Assembly: GCA_965223435.1 (NCBI GenBank)
Contig: CBDCWQ010000014.1
Coordinates: 1-64,000 of the forward strand
DNA length: 64,000 nucleotides
Direction of reading: 5' to 3'
DNA from: CBDCWQ01 sp965223435
GTDB lineage: Bacteria; Myxococcota; Kuafuiibacteriia; Kuafuiibacteriales; Kuafuiibacteriaceae
Every line of letters begins with the position of its first letter. The first letter of the stretch is position 1. Below are positions 45,618-53,589 of the stretch, in pieces. The translations under genes and the position numbers were made by a program. The notes beneath the pieces were generated by a model. The model saw nothing but the letters and a program-made list of their open reading frames with translations. It was not told the origin of the DNA and made no database searches.

Positions 45618-48600
45618 AGGATTCTACCGCTTCTTTTGGCCGTTCCAACCGTTCTCGATAAACGGTCGCCAGACGCAGGAGCAGACGAACCCGCTCCTCT
45701 ACGCCCAAAACGAGATCAACCTCTTCAGCCAAGGCCCACGCGAAGTCATCCATCCGGTTGGCTTCTTCGGAGACGCTGGCCAACAGCTTCAAAGCCTCCC
45801 TGTCTTTTGGATCCAGTGAAACCAGCGAGCGGTAGGCTTCAATGGCCGCTTCTGGGTTCTGAAGTTCGTCTCGATGAATCCTTGCTATTTTGTGAAGCAG
45901 CTCCTTTTGTACAGAAGGTTCGTCGTCCCCCGCACAAAGTCGATGGCGGTACACCTGAACCAAAGCCTCCGCATCCCCACCATGACGGTAGATGCGCTCA
46001 AGCGCTGTCCAGGCCTCAACGTCTGCCGGTACAAGCTCCAGGGTTCGCGCGTAATAGGGGGCAGCTGAAGTCCCCTGCTCAAGCTCAAGGTCATAGATGC
46101 GCGCGACATAACGGAGCATGAAAAGCTCGACTTCAGCGCCACGCACGGAGGGGAACGCATCCTCAAAGACTTTGGCCAGCTCCTCTTCGGCGTCCGCCAG
46201 CTTCGCGAGGCGCACAAGTGCGCTCGCCAGAGCCTCGTCGTCGGGCTTGTTATTGTGCGCCCGAGCCAACTCCAAAAAAGCCATCTCGGGCTGCCCGAGT
46301 TCGTTTTCGTAAAACGCCGCAAGCTCCAGCGACAAGGCAAACTTCTTCTCGGCACCAGACTCGGCGCGAAGAGCCAACTGTTTTGAAGAAAGCACACGAT
46401 CAAAGGCCTTCTTTTTGTACCAGTGGGGTTCAACGATCTTGGCTGCGTCTGCGGCCAAACGGGGCCGCTCATCACCCAGACTATCGATAAGATCATCTAG
46501 AGCAAAAAGCGCCCCATCGTAAGCGCCGCCCGAAAGTTCAGGGCCTTGCTCGAGAACTTGCGAAAAATGCGCAATGGCCTCGGCCTGCTTGTTCAGCGCA
46601 TTGCTTTCAAGGTGTCCGAGTCTCAAGACCAGCCGGGCGCGCTCTACCCCTGCTGTCTTTCCTATTTGCTCCTCGAGAATATCGGATAACGCGTGAAAAT
46701 TCTCGAGCTCGGTGTACAGGTGCTCAAGCTTGCTGAGCACCATCTGGTTGTTGGGTTCGAGTTCCCGAAGTCCCTCGTACACTCTTGAAGCCTCTTCGGG
46801 ATCGCTGAGTTTCGTACCCAATATGTCTGCGGCTTCAGCCAGCCGCGCGAGCTTCGCTTCAGGTTCGGTCTCAAGCACCGAAATCTCGCGGAGGACCTTC
46901 ACCAGCGGCTCGGCGTCGTCGGCTTCGCGATGCAGCCGTTCCAGCGCCCAAAGAGCGTCCAGGCTGTCTTCTTTTTCTTCTACGACCCGCGACCAGGCAG
47001 CCACTTTGAGGCTTTGGTCATCGAGCAGACGCTCACTGAGCCTCGCAATCTCCATTCTCAGCTCGTGGCGCGCCGACTCACCCACAGCGATGGATTCCGC
47101 CTGGTCCTCAAGCAACGCAATAAAGTCGTCCTCCATGCCCGCGCGACTCGCAAGATGCTCCAGGGTATGGAGCAACCCCTTATTGCTTGGGGCTTCTCGA
47201 TAGGCCCGCACCGTCGCCGAAAAAGCCTTATCGTATCGTTCCAAACGTTCCTCGTAGATGGACCGTATGGCCAAAAGCCTTTCCACCCGATCCTGCCGTT
47301 CGGTAGAAGCATCCAGGAGAATCTCATAAATCTCGACCAGCTGGCTCCAGTCTCCTTTTGCGCGATAGACCGGTTCGAGCGCCTCGGCCGCCGATCCCGC
47401 CACTTCAGATTCAAGCAGTGCCTCAAGCCCTTCTTTCGCGGCTTGATTCTGGGGCTCCAAAGCAAGCATCACTTCGTACTGACAGACCGCTTCTGAACGC
47501 TCGTCGAGATCTACAAGGCATTTGGCCAAACGCCCCAGTACTTTGGCTCTTTGATGAGGCTCCTCCAAAAGGGCAAGTTCGGCCCTCAGTGCTTCTCTCA
47601 GATTCTCTTTGCGGTTGGTGCTTTGGTATAAACGCTGAAGTTCCTGCCACACCGAGCGCTCGGTGGGGGCTGCGTCGCGTACCTTTTCCATCAAGAAGAT
47701 GGCTCTATCCAAGTCTTGAGCTGCCTCCTCGTAGATTGCAGAAGCCCGTTTCAAAACTTGAATTCGCTCCTGACCTTCTTTTGTTTCTGCCTGCGCGACC
47801 AAAACTTCCCCAAGCGCCAAGGCATCGTCACCGGCGCCATGGATTCGCTCCAGTGCACTCAAGGCCTCGTGGTCGCCCGGTTTTCGCTCAAGCAGCCGCT
47901 CCCAGCCGGTCCGCGCCCGACTGGGATCCACCGCCACTCGATCGTAAATGCGGGCCAGCTCCCGAAAGAGCTCCGCGTCGCCTCTTTTGGCCGCATCTTG
48001 AAGAACATCCTCGTAAAGTGTCATGAGGGCACGAGCTTGGTTGGACTTGAGCGCCACCTTAAAGAGCCACGCCCGGTCTTCGGGCGTCAGCAAAGACTCC
48101 CGAAACGCACAAGCCAGTGTTTCAAAAGCAGCGTCTGGATCTTCCAGCTCTGTTTCTTCCACACGTGCGATACGCAAGAACAAATCGCGACGCTTCTCGG
48201 TCTCGACCAGAGCCAAAAGCTGGCTTTCAAGAGCCAAGACCAAATCCCGGTGGCGCCCTAACCTCTCGTACACGCCCTCCAGGAGTGCACCTGCCTGGGG
48301 ACGGAGTTTCATGTCGTTTTGGAGCGCCTCCAAACCACGGACCGCCACCGGACCATCGTCTTTGTACTCTAAAGATTTGCGGTAGCGTATCAGCGCGCCC
48401 GCGCCGTCGTCCATTTCGATTCTTAAAACGTCGCCAACCTTGGCTTCGATTTCAGCCCTGGTATCGCGGTTGTCTGCAGCTTCCCCAATGCGATCCAAGA
48501 CGGAAATCCACTCGCGAAACTTCTTTTGCTGCTCCAACACGTTGGCCAGACGCGCGAGTGCGCTTCCCTCTTTGGGTCTGGCCGCCAGAACCTTTCGATA

Positions 48601-48840
48601 GGCTTCGATTGCGCCTTCTGGGTCTGAAAGGTGTCGTTCACGAACCTCTGCGAGGGCTAAACCCAACTGAACCTTCGCTTCTTCCTCCTCAGAGACGTCC
48701 AATCGGCTCTCGAGGAGCGCCGCCATCTCGTCCCACCGTTTTTCTTTCCCGAGGAGACGCTCAAGGGCCACGATGGCAACCGCGTTGCTACCGTGCGCCT
48801 TCAGGGCCTGTTGATAAAGCTCAATCGCACGGCTCGGCAC
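45493..48840 (-). CDS. Giant TPR protein, GltI-like, central fragment (shifted frame)
   Basis: A 1,115-codon frame of almost continuous TPR helices. Its apparent start (GTG at 48840) is not a real start: the same frame continues upstream into LSETASALGEIYEGRLG, which completes a TPR begun in the N-terminal fragment. At the other end, ARALAPLYA meets TGA at 45495-45493. Skipping one base (GCT-T-GAA) would continue with ESGAFEEYIACLETAS in the frame of the C-terminal fragment. So this fragment is in a different frame from both neighbours, and the two shifts cancel. It may be a real double mutation, sequencing error, or frameshifting. Confidence 0.75.
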   Translation of the reverse strand: MPSRAIELYQQALKAHGSNAVAIVALERLLGKEKRWDEMAALLESRLDVSEEEEAKVQLGLALAEVRERHLSDPEGAIEAYRKVLAARPKEGSALARLANVLEQQKKFREWISVLDRIGEAADNRDTRAEIEAKVGDVLRIEMDDGAGALIRYRKSLEYKDDGPVAVRGLEALQNDMKLRPQAGALLEGVYERLGRHRDLVLALESQLLALVETEKRRDLFLRIARVEETELEDPDAAFETLACAFRESLLTPEDRAWLFKVALKSNQARALMTLYEDVLQDAAKRGDAELFRELARIYDRVAVDPSRARTGWERLLERKPGDHEALSALERIHGAGDDALALGEVLVAQAETKEGQERIQVLKRASAIYEEAAQDLDRAIFLMEKVRDAAPTERSVWQELQRLYQSTNRKENLREALRAELALLEEPHQRAKVLGRLAKCLVDLDERSEAVCQYEVMLALEPQNQAAKEGLEALLESEVAGSAAEALEPVYRAKGDWSQLVEIYEILLDASTERQDRVERLLAIRSIYEERLERYDKAFSATVRAYREAPSNKGLLHTLEHLASRAGMEDDFIALLEDQAESIAVGESARHELRMEIARLSERLLDDQSLKVAAWSRVVEEKEDSLDALWALERLHREADDAEPLVKVLREISVLETEPEAKLARLAEAADILGTKLSDPEEASRVYEGLRELEPNNQMVLSKLEHLYTELENFHALSDILEEQIGKTAGVERARLVLRLGHLESNALNKQAEAIAHFSQVLEQGPELSGGAYDGALFALDDLIDSLGDERPRLAADAAKIVEPHWYKKKAFDRVLSSKQLALRAESGAEKKFALSLELAAFYENELGQPEMAFLELARAHNNKPDDEALASALVRLAKLADAEEELAKVFEDAFPSVRGAEVELFMLRYVARIYDLELEQGTSAAPYYARTLELVPADVEAWTALERIYRHGGDAEALVQVYRHRLCAGDDEPSVQKELLHKIARIHRDELQNPEAAIEAYRSLVSLDPKDREALKLLASVSEEANRMDDFAWALAEEVDLVLGVEERVRLLLRLATVYRERLERPKEAVESYVRVLELRKDDEGALSGLSILAKTPGEGQVAAARALAPLYA

Positions 48841-48842
48841 CC

Positions 48843-51623
48843 CTAAGCGTCCTTCATAGATCTCCCCAAGGGCCGACGCAGTTTCTGACAGGGACTGGCC
48901 GGTAATCCGTCCCTCGCCAAGATGTGCTCAAGAATTTCCGCAGCCCGCGAGAAATCGTCTGACTCGAAAGCCAGGCGCATGAATGAAGAACGCAAGCCTT
49001 CATCCGAGGGGTCTTCACGAAGCGCGACTCCGGCCAACTCTAGGGCCCCCCGAAAGTCATGAAGACGGTTCTCGGCTATCTTTGCGCCTCGGCGAGCCGC
49101 GAGCCCGCGAACATCACTTCGCTCTTCCTGTTCAATAATCACGCCGAGCATTTCCATCTGCCGCCCGTACTGACCACGGTGCGCGTAGATACGCTCGAGC
49201 GCTTGCGCGATACGACACGGAAGGACGCCTGCTTCCAGCAACTTCGTCAATGCGAGGACCGCCTCGCCCCGTTCTGGGAATTCACCTAGAACCTCTAAAA
49301 ACAACTCGGCGGCCTGTTGCTTCTCCCCCAGACGATCGGCAAGCACCCAGCCTCTTCGGCAACGATGATCTGCGCGCTCTTTTTCTGTCTGGGCCAGACT
49401 CTCCCGGCGCCTCAAGATGCCGTCGAGCTCGCTCCACTGCTCCGAACGACGGTAAAGATCCTCCAGGCTCTCAAGGGCTGGTCCGTTGCTGTCGTCCTCC
49501 TCCAGCACCCGATGGAACATCTGAATGGCTTCCGGCAAGCGTGAGAGGTCCCGGTCAAGAATCGAACCGAGTTTTCCAGCAATGATTGCCGATTTTTCGG
49601 ACTCTTGAGTCTGCGCAAGCTGCACCTTGAGCGCCTCAACCAGCGCCTGAGGGTCATCTTGGTCACGAAGCAATGCCTCCAGAGCATCGTGCGCCACCTG
49701 ATTATCTGGCTCGAGCTTCAGAGCTTCTCGGTAAGCAAAAATGGCATCACGCGGTCGAGGCAAATGCCGGTCGTACACTTCGGCGGCGCGAACCCAAAAA
49801 GTGGCCCCTGCATCTTTGTGCACCGTCTTGGCAACCCTGGCATAGGAACTTGCGAGGGCTTGATACCGCGACAAAGCCTCGGCGACCTCCCGAAAACGGC
49901 GTTCAACCCCTTCCGCACTGGCGTCGAGCTCGAATATGCTCCTGTACGCAAGGTATTTTTCTTCTTCTCCCACTTCTTGAGCGACACGCGCGGTCTCATG
50001 AAGAACCTCGAGCCGGCTGAATAGATCAGGGCAGTACTCAACAAGCACTTTGAGAACCCGCAACAGGAGTGGGTATTCACGCGCGTCCTTGTACAGCGCT
50101 CTGAGCGCACTCGCGGCCTCAAAATGCAGAGGGACATGGGCCCAGACCGCCTCGAAGTGTGCACGAGCCCTTGCAGAGTCGCCAAGCTCTTCCGCATAGA
50201 TCCTGCCAAGCTCCAAGTGCGCTTCGACCTTGAGATACTCGCTGGCGTGGGCCGCCAGCTCGCCTTCCAGGATCTGTGCGCACCCTTCAAAATCGGCCCT
50301 GTCTCTCAAGATAGCCGTGGCCGCGGTGACCGCCCGCCGGTGTCCCGGCTGAATGGCCAGCGCTCTTCGATATGCGTTGACCACCTCAAGCGCGCTCTTT
50401 TCTTGGTCCTGACTTCGCTCCAGCAAGCTTGCCACTCTCAACAGGATCTCAACCTTCGCGTTAGGGTCCCGAACGGAAGCAGCCATGCCATTGAGGCGAG
50501 GAAGGAGATCCAAGGTTCGTTCCTGTTCTTGGTACATCCATTCCAGGAACTGAAGAGCCGGCCCGTAACCGGGGCTTAGAATCAAACAGCGATCCAGGTA
50601 CTCGTCGGTCTTGATTCTGTCCTGTCCATACACGTGGTACAGTTCAGCCACTTGAAGGTAAAGATCCGCGGCCCGCTTTTTATCTCTCGCCTCGAAACCT
50701 GCGTCACGCCGACGCGCAACTTCCCCTGCCCAATCATTTCGAATATGAGCCAGCTCATCCAGTTTCGAGAGAGCCTCCTTGTCTCCCAGGGCGCGAGCTC
50801 GGTTAAAACACTCCTCCGCGAGAACATGTTGGGTCGCACTTGAAAGGAGGCGCACTCCGAGCAGACGGTAAGACTCAGCGATGGTCTTAGTGGCCTCTTT
50901 CGTGGGCTCGACGCCCTCCTCTTCGAGCGTAGAAGCGGCTTCGTCGTCGAGGACCCATTTGGCGTCCAGCCACCGTTCCTCTTTGATAAAAATTTCGCGG
51001 GCGCGCGTCAAAATGTCGAGGCGTGTAGGCGACTGTTCGTACGCGTAACGCAAAGCATTAACCGCCCGATCGGCTTGCCCCAAATGGTCGTACACGAGGG
51101 CCGCCAGCTTGACCAAGGCATCGGCGCGGTCCTGAGGAGGTACAAGCTCAACCATACGGCCGAGCAAATCCGCAGCTTCATCGTAGCGCCGAGCGCGTTC
51201 GCAAATCGCACTGAGGGCACTCAGTGCATGGTGATTCTCCGGATCGGATGCCAGCGCTCGACGAATCAAGGGCTCCGCCGCTTCCGGCTCGCCCAGCTTT
51301 TCGAGCCACAAAAAGCCACCCATGAGCCAGAGCCGGCGTCCGACGTTGGGGTCCGGCGCTCGACTCGCGACCTCTGCACACAGACTGGCCAAGGCGCCCC
51401 AATCGCGCGCCTCAATCAAACGTTTTTCGACGTCGTGAAACTTGTCCTGGTCCAAAACGCCGTGCTCACCCAGCACCTCTCTGAGCACCACCCCCTCCTC
51501 GGGTTCTGGGTCCGCGTGGCTAGCTTGCGTTCTTGCGTCCATCGCCTGATTCAGCATCTGGTCACCCCGGGCCGCGTCCTCAACGGAACTTTGGCACACC
51601 AGGGGTCTTCCTCCTTGTGCCAT
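48843..51623 (-). CDS. Giant TPR protein, GltI-like, N-terminal fragment
   Basis: A 926-codon frame. It starts at ATG 51623 or possibly GTG 51599, which lies 10 nt after AAGGAGG. The first 60 residues are polar with no signal peptide, so the protein is cytoplasmic. TPR units begin at about residue 70 (ARDWGALASLCAEVASRAP) and continue throughout (AEPLIRRALASDPENHHAL). Homology ends near codon 908 with AAEILEHILARDG; the last 18 residues before TAG are out of frame. The continuation is found one frame back at about 48890-48905. It lies downstream of the CglE-like gene on the same strand. Confidence 0.78.
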   Translation of the reverse strand: MAQGGRPLVCQSSVEDAARGDQMLNQAMDARTQASHADPEPEEGVVLREVLGEHGVLDQDKFHDVEKRLIEARDWGALASLCAEVASRAPDPNVGRRLWLMGGFLWLEKLGEPEAAEPLIRRALASDPENHHALSALSAICERARRYDEAADLLGRMVELVPPQDRADALVKLAALVYDHLGQADRAVNALRYAYEQSPTRLDILTRAREIFIKEERWLDAKWVLDDEAASTLEEEGVEPTKEATKTIAESYRLLGVRLLSSATQHVLAEECFNRARALGDKEALSKLDELAHIRNDWAGEVARRRDAGFEARDKKRAADLYLQVAELYHVYGQDRIKTDEYLDRCLILSPGYGPALQFLEWMYQEQERTLDLLPRLNGMAASVRDPNAKVEILLRVASLLERSQDQEKSALEVVNAYRRALAIQPGHRRAVTAATAILRDRADFEGCAQILEGELAAHASEYLKVEAHLELGRIYAEELGDSARARAHFEAVWAHVPLHFEAASALRALYKDAREYPLLLRVLKVLVEYCPDLFSRLEVLHETARVAQEVGEEEKYLAYRSIFELDASAEGVERRFREVAEALSRYQALASSYARVAKTVHKDAGATFWVRAAEVYDRHLPRPRDAIFAYREALKLEPDNQVAHDALEALLRDQDDPQALVEALKVQLAQTQESEKSAIIAGKLGSILDRDLSRLPEAIQMFHRVLEEDDSNGPALESLEDLYRRSEQWSELDGILRRRESLAQTEKERADHRCRRGWVLADRLGEKQQAAELFLEVLGEFPERGEAVLALTKLLEAGVLPCRIAQALERIYAHRGQYGRQMEMLGVIIEQEERSDVRGLAARRGAKIAENRLHDFRGALELAGVALREDPSDEGLRSSFMRLAFESDDFSRAAEILEHILARDGLPASPCQKLRRPLGRSMKDA

Positions 51624-51707
51624 TGACGATAGCTGTGGTCCGGAGGGGCGTCTAGCGCCCTAAGGCACGAAGCCGTGGCCCGGGACCAAAGGTGACAGCC
51701 CTATATT

Positions 51708-52343
51708 TCAGAAAGTATATCGAATGGTTGGTTGGAGAAAGATGGCGACGCCAAAAGACGGTTTTGTCAGCGCCAGGGCACCCAGTTCGACGCCAAAAGC
51801 AAAACGACGGAGCTTCGTGAACCGCTCAAAGCCGAGGGAGACGGCAAAAGAGGGCCCTTTGCCCCCGTACGAAACCCCCTGAAGCTCGTTCGGGCTACCG
51901 ATGGCGAAGCCAGCCGCGCCACGCGCCCACAAAAAGTGTCGCTCGGTCGTCACCAGCGCGAACCGCCCGTACACCGTGGGAATGACAAAAAACAGATCCC
52001 CTTGCGGGCCAGGCTGGTTCGCATCCAGAGAAACCGATGCCGTCAGCCCCGTTACGCCTACACCCATGTTGAGGATGGGCAGCAGATCTACGCCCACATG
52101 GAGCCCGACCTTCATCCCCAAACCGTAGCTTCGTTCGTCCAGCTTGGTCACCATAAAGGCCGGCCCAAAATCAGAGCCGATGTAAAAACCACGCTCGACC
52201 TTTCGTATTTCAGGCGCCTTCCGTACCGTCTGCGCAAAGAGTGCCCCGGAACTGGCCACCATCGCGAAAACCGCAAAAAGCACCACTTGTGTGGCTCGCG
52301 CGGCGGACCGCTCCAAAATCGGCAGACCGCGCCGGCATGACAT
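51708..52343 (-). CDS. Outer-membrane beta-barrel protein, CglE-like
   Basis: About 211 residues with a signal peptide (ATQVVLFAVFAMVASSGALFA, cut before QTVRK) and then about eight amphipathic strands ending in QPTIRYTF, with a terminal Phe as in outer-membrane barrels. The stretch RKVERGFYIGSDFGPAFMV resembles the start of the myxobacterial gliding protein CglE, which I recall only roughly. ATG at 52343 is chosen; the frame extends upstream through a repeat element, which is unlikely to be coding. It precedes the giant TPR gene by 84 nt. A short hairpin (GGGCG/CGCCC, 51646-51660) lies between them. A place in the gliding machine is inferred from context. Confidence 0.62.
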   Translation of the reverse strand: MSCRRGLPILERSAARATQVVLFAVFAMVASSGALFAQTVRKAPEIRKVERGFYIGSDFGPAFMVTKLDERSYGLGMKVGLHVGVDLLPILNMGVGVTGLTASVSLDANQPGPQGDLFFVIPTVYGRFALVTTERHFLWARGAAGFAIGSPNELQGVSYGGKGPSFAVSLGFERFTKLRRFAFGVELGALALTKPSFGVAIFLQPTIRYTF

Positions 52344-52394
52344 AGGGATCACGTGTTCAACACCGTGGCGTGTTCCAGCATTTTTTTCAACTAA

Positions 52395-52480
52395 GTCAGT
52401 GGGTCCCGGTCCGGCAAAGCCGGCCCACCCATCTTCGCGCACTTTGTGCGCTGCGCGCGTTTTGCCCTCTAGGGGCCGAA
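52395..52480 (-). repeat. Inverted copy of the 88-bp structured repeat
   Basis: This is the reverse complement of the unit found three times at 52743-53004, with a few changes at its outer end (TTCGGCCCCTAGAGGGC instead of TTCAGCCCCCAGAGGGC). It lies upstream of the CglE-like gene. Confidence 0.9.
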
Positions 52481-52641
52481 CGCTTGCAGGTTAGATGTTC
52501 CCAATCTTTCCCGAGGCCCCCCAAACGTGTCGCCCCCTTCCGCACACAAACCCGCCTCGCCCCAGAACGTGCTCGCGGAAGGCAGGCCTGGTATATACCC
52601 TATATCATATATGGAAGCCTGTCCGACCGGGCTCCCCCGAC

Positions 52642-52722
52642 GCACTAGGCAAGGGTTCAGCCCCACCTCTCCCCCGGCCACTATCGAAAGGAGCGCACTA
52701 GGCAAGGGTTCAGCCCCACCTG
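52642..52722 (+). repeat. Two 28-bp direct repeats
   Basis: CGCACTAGGCAAGGGTTCAG followed by CCCCACCT occurs at 52642-52669 and again at 52695-52722, a 53-bp period. The core TTCAGCCCC is shared with the start of the 88-bp unit nearby. Confidence 0.85.
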
Positions 52723-52742
52723 TCCGTATCAAAATGCAAGCG

Positions 52743-53004
52743 TTCAGCCCCAAGAGGGCAAAACGCGCGCAGCGCACAAAGTGCGCGAAGATGGGTGGGC
52801 CGGCTTTGCCGGACCGGGACCCACTGACTGTTCAGCCCCCAGAGGGCAAAACGCGCGCAGCGCACAAAGTGCGCGAAGATGGGTGGGCCGGCTTTGCCGG
52901 ACCGGGACCCACTGACTGTTCAGCCCCCAGAGGGCAAAACGCGCGCAGCGCACAAAGTGCGCGAAGATGGGTGGGCCGGCTTTGCCGGACCGGGACCCAC
53001 TGAC
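52743..53004 (+). repeat. Three tandem copies of an 88-bp structured repeat
   Basis: Copies start at 52743, 52831 and 52919 with near-perfect identity (one base differs near the start of copy 1). Each unit begins TTCAGCCCCCAGAGGGC and contains two hairpins: GCGCAC-AAA-GTGCGC, and CCGGC-TTT-GCCGG enclosed by GTGGG and CCCAC. The array ends 2 nt before the stop codon of the isochorismatase gene. It resembles REP/BIME-type intergenic elements and is not a CRISPR. Confidence 0.92.
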
Positions 53005-53006
53005 CT

Positions 53007-53564
53007 TCAGCGAACGAGTTTGGAAACCGCTTTGAAAGGATCGGTGCCGGCCTTTCCGAGCATGTCAAAGAGGACCGTTTCGGTGGAACTCACACGAGCG
53101 CCCACCCCATGAAAAAGGCCGAGCGCCACGTCGACGTTGCTTGGGGTGCGAGAGGCGACGGCGTCGGCAAGGACGTCCACCCTGTGGTTTTGGGCCAAAT
53201 CTCGGACCGACTGGTACACACAGATATGGGCTTCGATGCCGGCGACGACAATGTTCTTGCAGCCGGTTTGCGCGATGGCGTCCGCCAGCTGGGTATCATC
53301 GGCGACGCTGAAGCTCTGTTTGGGGAGGGGCTCGACCCCACAAAAAGCTTCGCGAAGCGAGGACACTGTGGGTCCGAGCCCTTTTGGGTATTGCTCGGAC
53401 ATCACCACGAAAAAATTGAGCACCTTCTGAGCCCGGCCAAGAATGCGCAAGTTGTCGAGCATGCGATCATACAGCGCTGGGGCCATGACCGGCGCAAGTC
53501 GCTCCTGGACATCGATGACGAGCAGTAAAGTGTCGCTGGACTGGAGTCTCCTGTCTTCGTGCAT
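53007..53564 (-). CDS. Isochorismatase-like cysteine hydrolase
   Basis: About 185 residues of the isochorismatase/nicotinamidase fold. The triad is visible: Asp in LLVIDVQERLAP, Lys in PLPKQSFS, and Cys in GIEAHICVYQS. The lack of a clear metal-binding motif places it nearer YcaC-type hydrolases than nicotinamidases; the substrate is unknown. The ATG at 53564 follows AGGAG at a good distance; ATG at 53567 is the alternative. It lies 25 nt after the ThDP enzyme gene, so they form an operon. The 88-bp repeats abut its 3' end. Confidence 0.88.
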   Translation of the reverse strand: MHEDRRLQSSDTLLLVIDVQERLAPVMAPALYDRMLDNLRILGRAQKVLNFFVVMSEQYPKGLGPTVSSLREAFCGVEPLPKQSFSVADDTQLADAIAQTGCKNIVVAGIEAHICVYQSVRDLAQNHRVDVLADAVASRTPSNVDVALGLFHGVGARVSSTETVLFDMLGKAGTDPFKAVSKLVR

Positions 53565-53589
53565 CATGGTCTCCTGGTTTCTTTCTTTG

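Noticed and set aside
48890..48905. Programmed -1 frameshift at the first TPR break
   Set aside because: No slippery heptamer or stable downstream hairpin is visible; mutation or sequence error is the simpler reading.
52395..53004. Repeats considered as a CRISPR array
   Set aside because: The 88-bp units are contiguous with no variable spacers, and no cas genes are near.
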